Positions 16,996 through 26,196 of a stretch of 64,000 nt of DNA are shown in pieces; positions within the stretch are counted from its first letter, which is position 1, and every line of letters starts with the position of its first letter. Made by a program: the position numbers and the translations under genes. Under the pieces are notes generated by a model. The model was not told where the DNA came from. It worked only from the letters and a program-made list of their open reading frames with translations, and made no database searches. The stretch is taken from the NCBI RefSeq assembly GCF_007860135.1, contig NZ_SJPV01000008.1, positions 18,174 to 82,173 of the forward strand, read 5' to 3'. Origin of the DNA: Novipirellula artificiosorum. GTDB lineage: Bacteria > Planctomycetota > Planctomycetia > Pirellulales > Pirellulaceae.

Positions 16996-18621
16996 ATGAA
17001 TCGCCCGAACACTTCAAATGGCTCAAGCATGTCGAGCAGCGTGGACACCAAACAGGATGGGAACCAAAATCCGGTCGAAGATCAGCTTGATGCGTTGATC
17101 TCTCGAATCCATTCGCTCAGCGGTGAGCGTCCCGCCGAACCCCGTCGCGAGAAGCAGCCGCCACGAGCTGCGCGACCCACCACCGAACCAGCCGCTTCGG
17201 CGCCGCTTCAACAAGCGCCCCCTCCAACGCCACCGGTCTCCGCTCCCGTTGCCACCAAGTCTTCTGGGCAACCGATTGCCGCGGCGCCGCCAACAAATAG
17301 GGGGCAAGGCAATGCGGGAGCCGCTGCTGCCGCCGCGGGCTTTACGCCAAGTCGCGACGAATGTTGGCGTCCGGCCGAGCCCCGTGATTTGCAGTCGTGC
17401 CGTATCAATGAGTCGTTGCTTGAAGCGATCGTCTATCGCTACCTGCGAAATGTTGGCGAGTGCGAAGGTCGCAAAGTTGCTGATCAGGTCAAGCTGCCGT
17501 TCCGGTTGGTCGAGCCTCTGCTGAATCGACTCAAAATGGAGCAACGCGTCGCTTACAAAAGCTCGACGGCAACGAACGATTACGTCTATGTGTTGACCGA
17601 AACCGGCCGCGAAGTCGCCCGCAACCTCTCCTCCGATTGCACCTACTTTGGAGCGTGCCCGACCAGCTTGAATGAGTATGTGGAAAGCGTCCGCAAGCAA
17701 AGTATCGAGGGCCAGTATCCAAAGAAGCCCGACCTGGAACGTGCCTTTCACGACCTTCTAATCAATCCGGCGATGTTAATTCGTCTCGGCCCTGCCGTTG
17801 CAAGTGGCCGTGGGATGTTCTTGTTTGGTTTTCCAGGCAACGGCAAAACATCGATCGCGGAGCGCGTCACCGGTGCATTTGGAAAATACATTTGGATTCC
17901 CCGTGCCATCGAACTTGACGGAGCGGTGCTGCGGGTCTTTGACCCCATGAACCACGAACTGGCGATGCCGGAGGCGGGGAAGGGACTGCTTGACCGCGGA
18001 AGCTTCGATAAACGTTGGGTTCGAATCAAGCGACCGACGATTGTCGCCGGGGGTGAGTTGACCTTGGAGATGCTTGAGGTGCAGTCCAATGCGGAGAGCA
18101 ACATCAGCGAATCGCCGCTGCAGTTGAAAAGCAACTGTGGTACGCTCGTGATTGATGACTTTGGCCGTCAAAAGATGAGCATTGACCAACTGCTCAACCG
18201 TTGGATTATCCCACTTGAAAAGCGATACGATTTTCTGAATATGGCCAATGGTAAGAAAATCCAAGTGCCGTTTGACCAACTGGTCATCTTTAGCACCAAC
18301 TTGGAACCCAAGGATCTCGTAGACGATGCCTTCCTCAGACGGATTCCTTATAAGATCGAGGTTCCTGATCCGCCCGAAGCTGACTTTCGCACGTTATTTG
18401 AGATCATGTGCAAGGTGACCAAGATCCCCTACAACGCGGAAGCGATTGAGTATCTCATTCAAACGCACTACTTGCCAATCAATCGACCGTTTCGCAATTG
18501 TCAACCGAGAGACTTGTTACTTCAGGTTCGCAACTTTTGTTTGTACAACGACTTTGAAGTGGAGTTGAAAAACGAGTACTTTGACTTCGCTTGTGAGAAT
18601 TACTTCTCGGTCATGGATTGA
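16996..18621 (+). CDS. Winged-helix AAA-type ATPase
   Basis: 541 residues. The first ~125 residues are disordered, rich in P, A, Q and S. A winged-helix-like segment follows (LLEAIVYRYLRNVGECEGRKVADQVKLPFRLVEPLLNRL, about 141-180). The ATPase core has Walker A GFPGNGKT at 278-285, Walker B LVIDDFG at 384-390, and a sensor-like FSTNL near 425 followed by FLRRIPYKIEV. It resembles MoxR-like or bacterial regulatory AAA ATPases with an N-terminal DNA- or protein-binding domain. The substrate is unknown. It starts on its own transcript and converges with the response regulator gene. Confidence 0.75.
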   Translation: MNRPNTSNGSSMSSSVDTKQDGNQNPVEDQLDALISRIHSLSGERPAEPRREKQPPRAARPTTEPAASAPLQQAPPPTPPVSAPVATKSSGQPIAAAPPTNRGQGNAGAAAAAAGFTPSRDECWRPAEPRDLQSCRINESLLEAIVYRYLRNVGECEGRKVADQVKLPFRLVEPLLNRLKMEQRVAYKSSTATNDYVYVLTETGREVARNLSSDCTYFGACPTSLNEYVESVRKQSIEGQYPKKPDLERAFHDLLINPAMLIRLGPAVASGRGMFLFGFPGNGKTSIAERVTGAFGKYIWIPRAIELDGAVLRVFDPMNHELAMPEAGKGLLDRGSFDKRWVRIKRPTIVAGGELTLEMLEVQSNAESNISESPLQLKSNCGTLVIDDFGRQKMSIDQLLNRWIIPLEKRYDFLNMANGKKIQVPFDQLVIFSTNLEPKDLVDDAFLRRIPYKIEVPDPPEADFRTLFEIMCKVTKIPYNAEAIEYLIQTHYLPINRPFRNCQPRDLLLQVRNFCLYNDFEVELKNEYFDFACENYFSVMD

Positions 18622-18635
18622 TCGGGCGATCAATC
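18616..18635. terminator. Hairpin across the converging stop codons
   Basis: GATTGATC (18616-18623) and GATCAATC (18628-18635) form a perfect 8-bp stem with a GGGC loop. The stop codons of both converging genes (18619-18621 and 18630-18632) fall inside the stem. There is no T-run, so it is a weak or factor-dependent bidirectional terminator at best. Confidence 0.45.
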
Positions 18636-19310
18636 GTCACCGAAATCGCCGTCCTCGTCGAACTCCTCAAGCTCATCGGCGGGAGTGGTTGGATCTTCCG
18701 GAGCGCGTTTCCGCAGCTTCCGCTGCAGCGAACGGCGATGGATTCCGAGACGACGAGCCGCTTCGCTGATGTTGCCGCCACATTCCGATAACACGCGGTG
18801 GATGTGTTCCCATTCGTTCCGCGCAAGTGACGGTGCGGGGAAGATGTTGATCCCCTCGGGAACGCTCGGTTCATCGCCTCGCACAAACGCCGATAAAATA
18901 TCATCCGCGTCGGCAGGCTTGCTGAGAAAATTGACCGCACCGGCACGGACGGCATCAATGGAAGTCGGAATGCTGCCGAAACCTGACAACAGAATGATTC
19001 GGGTTTTGGGTTCCATTTGCAGCAATTTTCGAAGCAGCTCCAGCCCGCTCTTGCCTGGCATGCGAAGATCCAACACGGCCAAGGCAGTCGGCCGCTGTGA
19101 AAAAACCTCAACCGCTTCGTCGTAATCACCCGCGGTCTCGACCCGAAAACCTCGCTGCTGCATCGCTAGCGACAATCGCTCACGCAACACCAGCGTATCG
19201 TCGACCAAGAGGATGCTGTCGGCGCCAACGGTCGCGGCGTTGTAAACAGGAGGCATGTCGCCGTTCGATTCACTCATCTGCACAAATGTTTCCGAGAGGA
19301 GGATCGTCAT
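18630..19310 (-). CDS. Response regulator of the RegA/PrrA/ActR type
   Basis: About 226 residues from the ATG at 19310. A receiver domain holds the acidic pair DD and the phospho-acceptor aspartate (LAVLDLRMPGKSG, residue ~81), with the switch lysine in NFLSKPAD. The C-terminal helix-turn-helix GNISEAARRLGIHRRSLQRKL is of the Fis type, as in RegA, where HRRSLQR is characteristic. The tail is acidic (EELEEFDEDGDFGDD), which is unusual. The partner kinase lies just upstream (19590-20990). RegA-type regulators control photosynthesis, respiration, nitrogen and carbon fixation genes by redox. An internal ATG at 19277 is an alternative start; 19310 is preferred for an AGGA a few bases upstream. Confidence 0.87.
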   Translation of the reverse strand: MTILLSETFVQMSESNGDMPPVYNAATVGADSILLVDDTLVLRERLSLAMQQRGFRVETAGDYDEAVEVFSQRPTALAVLDLRMPGKSGLELLRKLLQMEPKTRIILLSGFGSIPTSIDAVRAGAVNFLSKPADADDILSAFVRGDEPSVPEGINIFPAPSLARNEWEHIHRVLSECGGNISEAARRLGIHRRSLQRKLRKRAPEDPTTPADELEEFDEDGDFGDD

Positions 19311-19589
19311 CCGATCCTGCTGGTTAATAGCCGGGGAACCCCGCCAAGATTTGCCGGGCCAAATTGCGGCATGGACCACTGAGTAGGACAATTTACCGCA
19401 TGAAGCCGTTTCAGACAGCCCTACGCCTGCGTCAAAATTTCCCTATGGAGACTCGTTTCAACGCTTCTGAACCCCCCATGTTAGCATAGCCCTCGTAAAT
19501 TATGAGTCAGACGAGGTGATTTTTGCTGAATTGACGCGGCAGTTCCCCCTACCAAGCCGGCATGAAAGAAGCCGGGTTGGGGCCTCGAA

Positions 19590-20990
19590 TCAGCGACCCC
19601 GAGGAGCGTCGTCGTCGGATTGGACCAGCGGTAAGCGGACCGTCGCCGTGGTGCCGTTGTCCGGAGCGGAATCAAAATGGAGCTCGCCACCGAGCTGGGA
19701 AATGACATTTCGTGTCAGAAACAACCCCAGCCCAATCCCGCGGCCGGGTTCCTTGGTCGTGAAAAAGGGATCGCCCGCCCGCTTGAGCACCTCTCCGGAC
19801 ATCCCCTTTCCCGTGTCCTGAACGGTCAACTCCAATTGATCGCCCAGGCGTCGTGCGTCCAACCGAACGCGACCGTCGCTGCCACTGGCGTCGAGTCCGT
19901 TGTGGATCAGGTTTCGGATCGCTTGCGCAACCGCCTCTCGAGGAACCCACAGCGGTTGCTCTTCAATCGGGGCCATCCGTTCGTCGTCGATATCAACGCG
20001 ATGTGGATCTCGAATGCCCTCGAGTGTCGCATCGATCAGATCTCCAACGGTCGTTTGGTCCCATCGCGGGGCCATCGAATCGCCCGCTGCCGACCTCATT
20101 CGAGCAAGGATTTGTCGGCACATTTCTAATTGACCGTCAATCAATAGCAAATCGGTATCGACCGTTTTGGGTTTCTCGACGCCCTCGAGATGCCGAGACA
20201 ATTCACGAACGATCACATCGATCGTCGACAGCGGCGTTGCCAACTCATGAGCCGCTCCAGCGGCCAGCGTTGTGAGTCCTTCCAAACGGTAGTTTGCGGC
20301 TCGGGCTGCCTGAGCTCGTCTCAGGTCTTCTTCGCGTCGCTGCAATTCTCCTGCGGTCCGGGTCACGTAATAGGTCACCACACCCGCGCAGGTCGCAAAC
20401 GCAAACAGCAACGCGCTGATGCGTAAATCAAAACCGTTTTCCACTCGCTCGATGGTGATGCCGTCGACCGGCACTGAAAAACGCAGCAGGAACGTGTAGC
20501 CAGCGATCGCGAGTACCGGCATCAACCAGCTGGCACTCGGGCGAATCATCACACCGCCCACGGCAAGGTTGACGAAGTAAAAAAACGTAAACGGGTTGTC
20601 CGCCCCTCCGCTGAAATACAACATCAATGTCAGACTGATCAAATCAAGCAGCATCAACCCCAGTGCGACCGACTGTAACAGAGCCGGCTCGCCGTCCAAT
20701 TCGGTGGAGGGTTCCGCAGCCTCGTCCGCCGGATTTCCATGTAAATCGGATCTGCGGTAATCCTGATGACGTAACCAGAGGAGGTAACCGAAATTGGTGA
20801 TTGCGGTAAACCCCACCAGCAACAACAACGGTAACAGAGAGAATTGAATGTCGGTTAGAAAACTGGCGATCACAATCGTCAGCAACTGCCCCATCACCGC
20901 CATCCATCGCAGATGGAGAAGCCAGGTGGAGGAACCGAGTCGTGCTGGAGCGAACATCGGGATTGGAAGCGATTCACCAGACGTAGGCAC
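19590..20990 (-). CDS. Redox-sensing histidine kinase of the RegB/PrrB type
   Basis: 466 residues. About six membrane helices fill the N-terminal half. The quinone-binding motif GGxxNPF is present as GGADNPF at 128-134. The H-box is TLAAGAAHELATPLST with histidine 248; a conserved-type cysteine, C291 (EMCRQIL), lies 43 residues later, matching the redox-active cysteine of RegB in spacing. N-box NLIHNGLDASG and G-boxes GKGMSG, GRGIGLGL complete the kinase. It should autophosphorylate in response to quinone-pool and thiol redox state and pass phosphate to the regulator at 18630. It starts 2 bases after the stop of the UVR-motif gene at 20993, so those two are likely co-transcribed. Confidence 0.9.
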   Translation of the reverse strand: MPTSGESLPIPMFAPARLGSSTWLLHLRWMAVMGQLLTIVIASFLTDIQFSLLPLLLLVGFTAITNFGYLLWLRHQDYRRSDLHGNPADEAAEPSTELDGEPALLQSVALGLMLLDLISLTLMLYFSGGADNPFTFFYFVNLAVGGVMIRPSASWLMPVLAIAGYTFLLRFSVPVDGITIERVENGFDLRISALLFAFATCAGVVTYYVTRTAGELQRREEDLRRAQAARAANYRLEGLTTLAAGAAHELATPLSTIDVIVRELSRHLEGVEKPKTVDTDLLLIDGQLEMCRQILARMRSAAGDSMAPRWDQTTVGDLIDATLEGIRDPHRVDIDDERMAPIEEQPLWVPREAVAQAIRNLIHNGLDASGSDGRVRLDARRLGDQLELTVQDTGKGMSGEVLKRAGDPFFTTKEPGRGIGLGLFLTRNVISQLGGELHFDSAPDNGTTATVRLPLVQSDDDAPRGR

Positions 20991-20992
20991 TC

Positions 20993-21742
20993 TCAGTTAC
21001 TACCTTCCCGTCGTGTTAACTCGTCACGAAGCTTCGCTGCCAATTCGTATTGCTCTTTTTCGACGGCGGCGTTGAGTTGTTCGTTGAGCGTCTGTCCCAC
21101 CGCATACTCACTGCGGAGCGATTCACGCATTTCGACCAACCGAATGACCAATTCGTCGTCCTCGAAATGGTCTTCCGCTTCGTGCTCCGCAAAGAATAGA
21201 CGAATCGTTTCGAGCCCTGCGTTAATCGCTTGAATCGCTTCTTCGGCCGTGTTGTCTTCCAATTCGCCAAGTGCTTGCGCTTGGGTGCGATGGAACAGGA
21301 CGAAGGGACGGTACTGTTCGTGTGACCCCGTCCATTCTTCATCAGGGCTCATTTGGCTACTTAGATCCATCAGTCGGAGTGTATGGTCTGCATCCATCAC
21401 GGCGCGGTGATAATACTGCAGCCGCAACCAGCAAATCCGACGATGATAAAACTGCATGAACTCGCGGTCCACTTCGTTACATTGCTCATCGGTCAAAACG
21501 GCATTGGGGTTTTCCAACAGGACGATTTGCAGGTGATCCAGAAACGTTTCACACTCCTTGAAAACCGATCCGTCCGGCCGACCCGTTGTTTCCAGTTGCA
21601 GAATCCCCATGTCGACGCGCATTTGAATCACGTCGCGCCCATCTTTGCCTTTGACGAGCCGGACGTTTAGATTCGAAGGGTCAAATTCCCATCGAGACAG
21701 ATGATCGTCAAGGTGCATCGATCGCTTCATCGATCCGTTCAA
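20993..21742 (-). CDS. UVR-motif protein, RegB neighbour
   Basis: 249 residues. The C-terminal ~35 residues (LNEQLNAAVEKEQYELAAKLRDELTR) form a UvrB/UvrC (UVR) motif. The rest is a soluble acidic domain of unknown fold with many aromatic residues (FMQFYHRRICWLRLQYYH). UVR motifs mediate protein contacts in nucleotide excision repair, in the McsA arginine kinase activator and in other regulators. The stop lies 2 bases before the kinase ATG, which suggests co-translation. The start is uncertain: methionines at residues 1, 5 and 9 are all possible. Confidence 0.65.
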   Translation of the reverse strand: MNGSMKRSMHLDDHLSRWEFDPSNLNVRLVKGKDGRDVIQMRVDMGILQLETTGRPDGSVFKECETFLDHLQIVLLENPNAVLTDEQCNEVDREFMQFYHRRICWLRLQYYHRAVMDADHTLRLMDLSSQMSPDEEWTGSHEQYRPFVLFHRTQAQALGELEDNTAEEAIQAINAGLETIRLFFAEHEAEDHFEDDELVIRLVEMRESLRSEYAVGQTLNEQLNAAVEKEQYELAAKLRDELTRREGSN

Positions 21743-21916
21743 CTAGAGAAGACTGCAAGGTTCACACGCACGTGTGGTCGATCGGGGGGCCCGCTCAGGA
21801 GCATGCCCGAATCACCAGAGTATAACAGGCTGAGTTTGAAGTTGAACCATTCGAAGAATCGAATGGACCCAGCAGCGAGTAAATTTTCATTGCCGCCTGT
21901 CCAGCGTCCCCAAGCG

Positions 21917-22345
21917 TCACTCGTTTGGGCCGGGGCCACGGCGATTTTGCTTCTTCTGAGAGTTTTGTCGTTTATGGTCCAAACGCCTCAATTGGCTGCC
22001 GCGGGTCGGTTTTGTCGCCTTGCGAGGCTTCGGCGGTGATTGGCACTCCAACAACATGTCAGCGAGTTTTTTTCGCACATCGGCGACGTTTCGGCCGCGG
22101 TCGCGGTACTTTTCGCTGTGCAGAATCAATTCGCCGTCGCGATTGATGCGATTTTGATAGCGAGCCACAAATCGGCGACGCCATCCTCCGTCAAAATCGC
22201 CACAGCATGCGGGGGACCAGCGCAAGGTGACCTTGGAGTTCACTTTGTTGACGTTCTGCCCACCGGGCCCGCTACTTCGCGCGCTGGTCAAGGTGATTTC
22301 CGCAGCCGGAATCGTCAGTCGTGAATTGATGAAAAGGTCGCTCAT
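21917..22345 (-). CDS. arfB: Alternative ribosome-rescue peptidyl-tRNA hydrolase
   Basis: 142 residues, the size of ArfB/YaeJ. The RF-1 domain has the catalytic GGQ at 28-30 in ARSSGPGGQNVNKVNSKV. The C-terminal tail is strongly basic (PRKATKPTRGSQLRRLDHK...KKQNRRGPG), as needed to enter the empty mRNA channel. It hydrolyses peptidyl-tRNA on non-stop stalled ribosomes. It stands alone on its strand between the UVR-protein gene and small hypothetical genes. Confidence 0.92.
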   Translation of the reverse strand: MSDLFINSRLTIPAAEITLTSARSSGPGGQNVNKVNSKVTLRWSPACCGDFDGGWRRRFVARYQNRINRDGELILHSEKYRDRGRNVADVRKKLADMLLECQSPPKPRKATKPTRGSQLRRLDHKRQNSQKKQNRRGPGPNE

Positions 22346-22561
22346 GGTTTTGCTCGTAGAACGAGAGCCGGTGTGTCTCGTCCAGGTTCGGGGTGAAAAC
22401 GTAAGGGCGAGGAAAGACGGTACTCAGAAAAAGGGAGTTTTTTTCCGTTCCGCGTGACCAGACTTGTCACGCCCCCGTGCGATGGTAGTTCTGTCGCCCG
22501 GCGGTTCGGTGCGACGCAAACGAACCCAAGACTCTTGCTTCAATCACGGAAGAAACCTCTC

Positions 22562-22948
22562 ATGCCAAAGTTTTACGTTCAATGTGGACCAGTGGAAACC
22601 ATTGTTGACGCCGATTCGCCTTGCTCGGCGGCGATGAATGCGCTGGACGGCGTGCTTCAGTCACATCTGTGGATTTATGACGACAACGGATTGACCCCGC
22701 AGGATTGCCGGATGCACTTGATGCTGGAAGCCTTGCTGCACTTCGCCCCCTCGGTACGTGTCAGCGAGCAAGGCTTCCACCGCGATGACGCGATTCAAAT
22801 CGGTACGCCCGAAACCATCGATCGTTGGCATCGATTGATGGTCGGCATGAGACGGCTGTTTGTTGCCGCAGGATTGGCCACTCGCCCGATGGCTTCGACC
22901 GCCAGCTCGCAGGACGCCTCCTTTTCGCCGCCTCGAGTCCCCCGATAA
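22562..22948 (+). CDS. Small conserved-looking hypothetical protein
   Basis: 128 residues starting MPKFYVQCGPVETIVDADSPCSAAMNALD. The N-terminal ~80 residues look like a compact alpha/beta domain; the C-terminal tail is serine- and proline-rich. No signal peptide and no known motif. The ATG at 22562 is used because the upstream extension is untidy. Function unknown. Confidence 0.6.
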   Translation: MPKFYVQCGPVETIVDADSPCSAAMNALDGVLQSHLWIYDDNGLTPQDCRMHLMLEALLHFAPSVRVSEQGFHRDDAIQIGTPETIDRWHRLMVGMRRLFVAAGLATRPMASTASSQDASFSPPRVPR

Positions 22949-23113
22949 CTCGAGTTCCCCGATCGGTTGATTGCCGCTGCCGGCTGATTCGGAAGTTCCG
23001 ACAAAGGCGTTTGCCCTTTACGTCGCCGTCGTCGATTTGTTAACGGCACGATGGTGAGTGACTGCGACGGTTGAGAGTTTCAACGAAACGCCGTGTGACG
23101 AAAGGATGGCGAA

Positions 23114-23572
23114 ATGTCCGCTTTGACAGCCCTGTTGGTGTTTTTGGCTTCAGCGATTGTTCCATCGGGCTCTGCTCGTGAGCCTGAAACAACCCAACAA
23201 CAAGTCGATTTGATCGAACTCAACCATTTTGTCGATTCAGATGGTCGAGAGGTTTTCCAGCAGGTCATCTTTTACGATTGGTCGAAAGCAAGTCGCCGTT
23301 TTCACGTTCGTGCCTGGCGATTGATCAAGGCCCCCGACCAATTGCCAATCCGCCAATTTTCCCCCCCGATGTACCACTGCTCCTGGTACGAGGACCGGGT
23401 CAAACGCAAAGTCAACGCACCCACGATGCGAGAAACATGGTCTCAACAGGATCCTGAGCGGGTCAATCGCAAGTTCTTGCCGGAAGATCAGCGGGTGCCA
23501 CTGTGGCCACCCGCGGTCGCCGCAAAGAACGACGGTCCGGGGCATGAGGAATCGGCTTCACGAACCCAATAG
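23114..23572 (+). CDS. Secreted hypothetical protein
   Basis: 152 residues with a plausible Sec signal (MSALTALLVFLASAIVPSGSA, cleavage after about residue 21). The mature part contains VDLIELNHFVDSDGREVFQQVIFYDWSK, then a conserved-looking basic tail (RETWSQQDPERVNRKFLPED). Secreted proteins of this kind are common in planctomycetes, with no function known. It sits alone between small genes. Confidence 0.6.
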   Translation: MSALTALLVFLASAIVPSGSAREPETTQQQVDLIELNHFVDSDGREVFQQVIFYDWSKASRRFHVRAWRLIKAPDQLPIRQFSPPMYHCSWYEDRVKRKVNAPTMRETWSQQDPERVNRKFLPEDQRVPLWPPAVAAKNDGPGHEESASRTQ

Positions 23573-23666
23573 GGCGGCGAGTTGCCGCTCAGAGACAGAG
23601 CCGTCTTGACGGTCGTTGCGATCGAGAAAGCCGTCCCGATGGATTCTCGATCAAGTCCTCTCGGTG

Positions 23667-24314
23667 CTACAGCGACCGAATCCGCAGCTTGCGGTACCAG
23701 GCCTCGGTCGGCGGCCCGCTGTGAATCTGCAGTCCAATCACACCGGTTTGCGGGATGCCGGGATCTGCTTCGGTGTAGTCGACCGTTTGAGTGCCGTTGA
23801 TAAAGATCTGGATGCGTGGTCCTTCACAACGAACACGGATCTCGTTCCAGCCGTCTTGTTTGACAATCTTTTTCTCGAGTTCCGGCGACACCTCTACCAA
23901 AAATTTGCGGCGCCGTGATTCGTCGTACAGCGCTCCCCAGATCGGCTTGCCGCCCAATTCGCCCATGTCCGCTTGGTAGCCGGCGACTTCGGTATCCCCC
24001 GGAATTCGCTTAGTGCGGAACTGCACTCCCGCATTCTTCACGTCGCCAATCAACTTTGCTTCGAGACGTAATTCAAAGTCGCCAAAGGGACGCGTGGTGC
24101 ACAGAAATTCGTTGTGGGGGATCTTCTCATCCAGGCGTCCTGCTACGATCGCCTCGTCCTCGACACGGAACCAATACGCATTGCCTTCCCAGCCGGCCAA
24201 CGTCTCGCCATCGAACAGCGACATGGATTTGAGTGGGAAATCGTCTTCCGCGGTCGTGATCAGTGGGTTTAGGGCGACCACAGAAACGACGAAAAACCAA
24301 GCAAATCGCAACAT
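23667..24314 (-). CDS. Secreted DUF1080 (3-keto-disaccharide hydrolase-like) protein
   Basis: About 215 residues. A signal peptide (MLRFAWFFVVSVVALNPLITTA) is followed by one DUF1080 jelly-roll/concanavalin-like domain (SLFDGETLAGWEGN, FGDFELRLEAKLIGDVKNAGVQFRT, then WNEIRVRCEGPRIQIFING). DUF1080 proteins bind or cleave sugars; some are 3-keto-glucoside hydrolases. Start ATG at 24314, not the longer frame upstream, because the signal peptide starts there. It is divergent from ilvD. Confidence 0.85.
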   Translation of the reverse strand: MLRFAWFFVVSVVALNPLITTAEDDFPLKSMSLFDGETLAGWEGNAYWFRVEDEAIVAGRLDEKIPHNEFLCTTRPFGDFELRLEAKLIGDVKNAGVQFRTKRIPGDTEVAGYQADMGELGGKPIWGALYDESRRRKFLVEVSPELEKKIVKQDGWNEIRVRCEGPRIQIFINGTQTVDYTEADPGIPQTGVIGLQIHSGPPTEAWYRKLRIRSL

Positions 24315-24439
24315 CTTGCTAACTCCGGAAGTGGGGTGCCGGATCGTCCCGTTGTGAAACGCTCCATGAAGATCATAATCGGAAGCCGGTAACCTCCGCA
24401 AACCAGTCCTCCCTTTCACGCAATTCGACAGAATCGGCC

Positions 24440-26119
24440 ATGCACCAACCTCTCAACAAATACAGCAGCAAAATCACTCAGCCCAAAAGCCAGGGAGCGT
24501 CGCAGGCGATGTTGTACGCCACCGGCATGACCCCCGAGGACATGGATAAGCCGCAGGTGGGTATTGCCAGCATGTGGTACGAAGGCAACAGCTGCAACAT
24601 GCACCTGCTCGATTTGGCCGCAGAGGTCAAGAAAGGGGTCGAGGAAAAGGGGATGGTCGGGATGCGGTTCAACACGATCGGCGTCAGTGACGGGATCTCG
24701 ATGGGAACCGACGGCATGAGCTATTCGCTTCAAAGCCGTGATCTGATTGCCGATTCGATCGAAACGATCATGGCGGCCCAGTGGTACGACGCACTGGTGG
24801 CTTTGCCAGGTTGCGACAAGAACATGCCAGGATGCTTGATGGCGATGGGGCGGCTGAACCGACCCTCGATCATGGTCTATGGCGGAACGATCAAACCAGG
24901 TCACTACAAAGACGAAAAACTAGATATCGTCAGTGCATTTCAGTGCTACGGCCAATTCATTGCGGGACAGATCAGCGAAGAAGAACGCAAGGAAATCGTC
25001 CGTCACAGCTGCCCCGGAGCAGGTGCTTGTGGCGGCATGTATACCGCCAACACGATGGCCAGTGCGATCGAAGCACTTGGTATGTCGCTGCCTTACTCTG
25101 CCAGTATTCCGGCGGAAGACGTTTGGAAGATGGAAGAGTGCCATCAAACCGGTCCGGCAATCTTGAAACTGTTGGAACTCGATCTCAAGCCACGCGACAT
25201 CATGACGCGCACCGCTTTCGAAAACGCCATGGTCACCGTCATGGCACTCGGCGGCAGCACCAACGCCGTCTTGCACCTGATTGCAATGGCTCGCGCCGTA
25301 GACGTCCCGATCACGATTGACGACTTTCAAAGCGTCAGCGATCGTATCCCGTTCCTGGCGGACCTGAAACCAAGCGGCAAGTTCGTGCAGGAAGATTTGC
25401 ATTCGGTTGGGGGCACGCCCGCCGTGATGAAGTATTTGCTCAGCGAAGGACTCCTCGACGGATCCTGCATGACAGTGACGGGGCAAACGTTAGCGGAAAA
25501 CCTCGAACCGCTGCCGGGACTTAAGGAAGGCCAAACGGTCGTGCACACTGTTAGCGATCCGATCAAAAAGACGGGGCATATCCGGATCTTAAAAGGATCC
25601 TTGTCGCCCGAAGGTTCGGTGGCAAAAATCACCGGGAAAGAAGGGCTGCAATTCTCGGGGCCGGCACGTGTGTTCGACAGCGAAGAGGACATGTTGCACG
25701 CTTTGGAAGAAAAGAAGATCCAAAAGGGGGATGTGGTCGTGATTCGTTACGAAGGGCCCAAAGGCGGCCCCGGCATGCCAGAGATGCTCACGCCGACCAG
25801 TGCGATCATGGGTGCTGGACTTGGCGGTGATGTCGCCCTGTTGACCGATGGCCGGTTCAGCGGTGGTAGCCATGGTTTTATCGTTGGACATATCACGCCC
25901 GAAGCACAAATTGGCGGGCCGATTGGATTGGTCCAAGATGGCGATACGATCACGATCGATGCGGAAACCAATCGACTCGATGTGGACCTCAGTGACGTGG
26001 AACTCGAAAAACGACGGTCGTCTTGGACCGCACCTGCACTGAAGGCCACTCGGGGAACGTTATACAAGTACATCAAAACCGTCAAAAGCGCAAGCGAAGG
26101 TTGCGTGACTGACGAGTGA
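24440..26119 (+). CDS. ilvD: Dihydroxy-acid dehydratase
   Basis: 559 residues, the normal length. It dehydrates 2,3-dihydroxy-isovalerate and 2,3-dihydroxy-3-methylvalerate in valine, leucine and isoleucine synthesis. Iron-sulfur ligands are at C52 (GNSCNMH), C125 (PGCDKNMPGC) and C197 (GAGACGGMYTANTM). The active-site region near the C-terminus is DGRFSGGSHGFIVGHITPEA. It is followed by a bidirectional terminator-like hairpin. A standalone gene; no other ilv gene is in the window. Confidence 0.97.
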   Translation: MHQPLNKYSSKITQPKSQGASQAMLYATGMTPEDMDKPQVGIASMWYEGNSCNMHLLDLAAEVKKGVEEKGMVGMRFNTIGVSDGISMGTDGMSYSLQSRDLIADSIETIMAAQWYDALVALPGCDKNMPGCLMAMGRLNRPSIMVYGGTIKPGHYKDEKLDIVSAFQCYGQFIAGQISEEERKEIVRHSCPGAGACGGMYTANTMASAIEALGMSLPYSASIPAEDVWKMEECHQTGPAILKLLELDLKPRDIMTRTAFENAMVTVMALGGSTNAVLHLIAMARAVDVPITIDDFQSVSDRIPFLADLKPSGKFVQEDLHSVGGTPAVMKYLLSEGLLDGSCMTVTGQTLAENLEPLPGLKEGQTVVHTVSDPIKKTGHIRILKGSLSPEGSVAKITGKEGLQFSGPARVFDSEEDMLHALEEKKIQKGDVVVIRYEGPKGGPGMPEMLTPTSAIMGAGLGGDVALLTDGRFSGGSHGFIVGHITPEAQIGGPIGLVQDGDTITIDAETNRLDVDLSDVELEKRRSSWTAPALKATRGTLYKYIKTVKSASEGCVTDE

Positions 26120-26154
26120 GCGATCTGCAAGACCGCTAACGTGTCGTGGGTCTC

Positions 26155-26196
26155 AAAAAAGCAGTGGCAGTTCGTGCGTGTCGACTCTGCTTTTTT
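26155..26196. terminator. Bidirectional terminator between ilvD and the SGNH hydrolase gene
   Basis: AAAAAAGCAG (26155-26164) is complementary to CTGCTTTTTT (26187-26196). Either strand therefore gives a hairpin ending in a T-run, as expected between converging genes. The loop is 22 bases, rather long. Confidence 0.6.

Noticed and set aside
24781..25320. 179-residue frame within ilvD on the same strand
   Set aside because: It is an out-of-frame shadow of a gene with complete iron-sulfur motifs.
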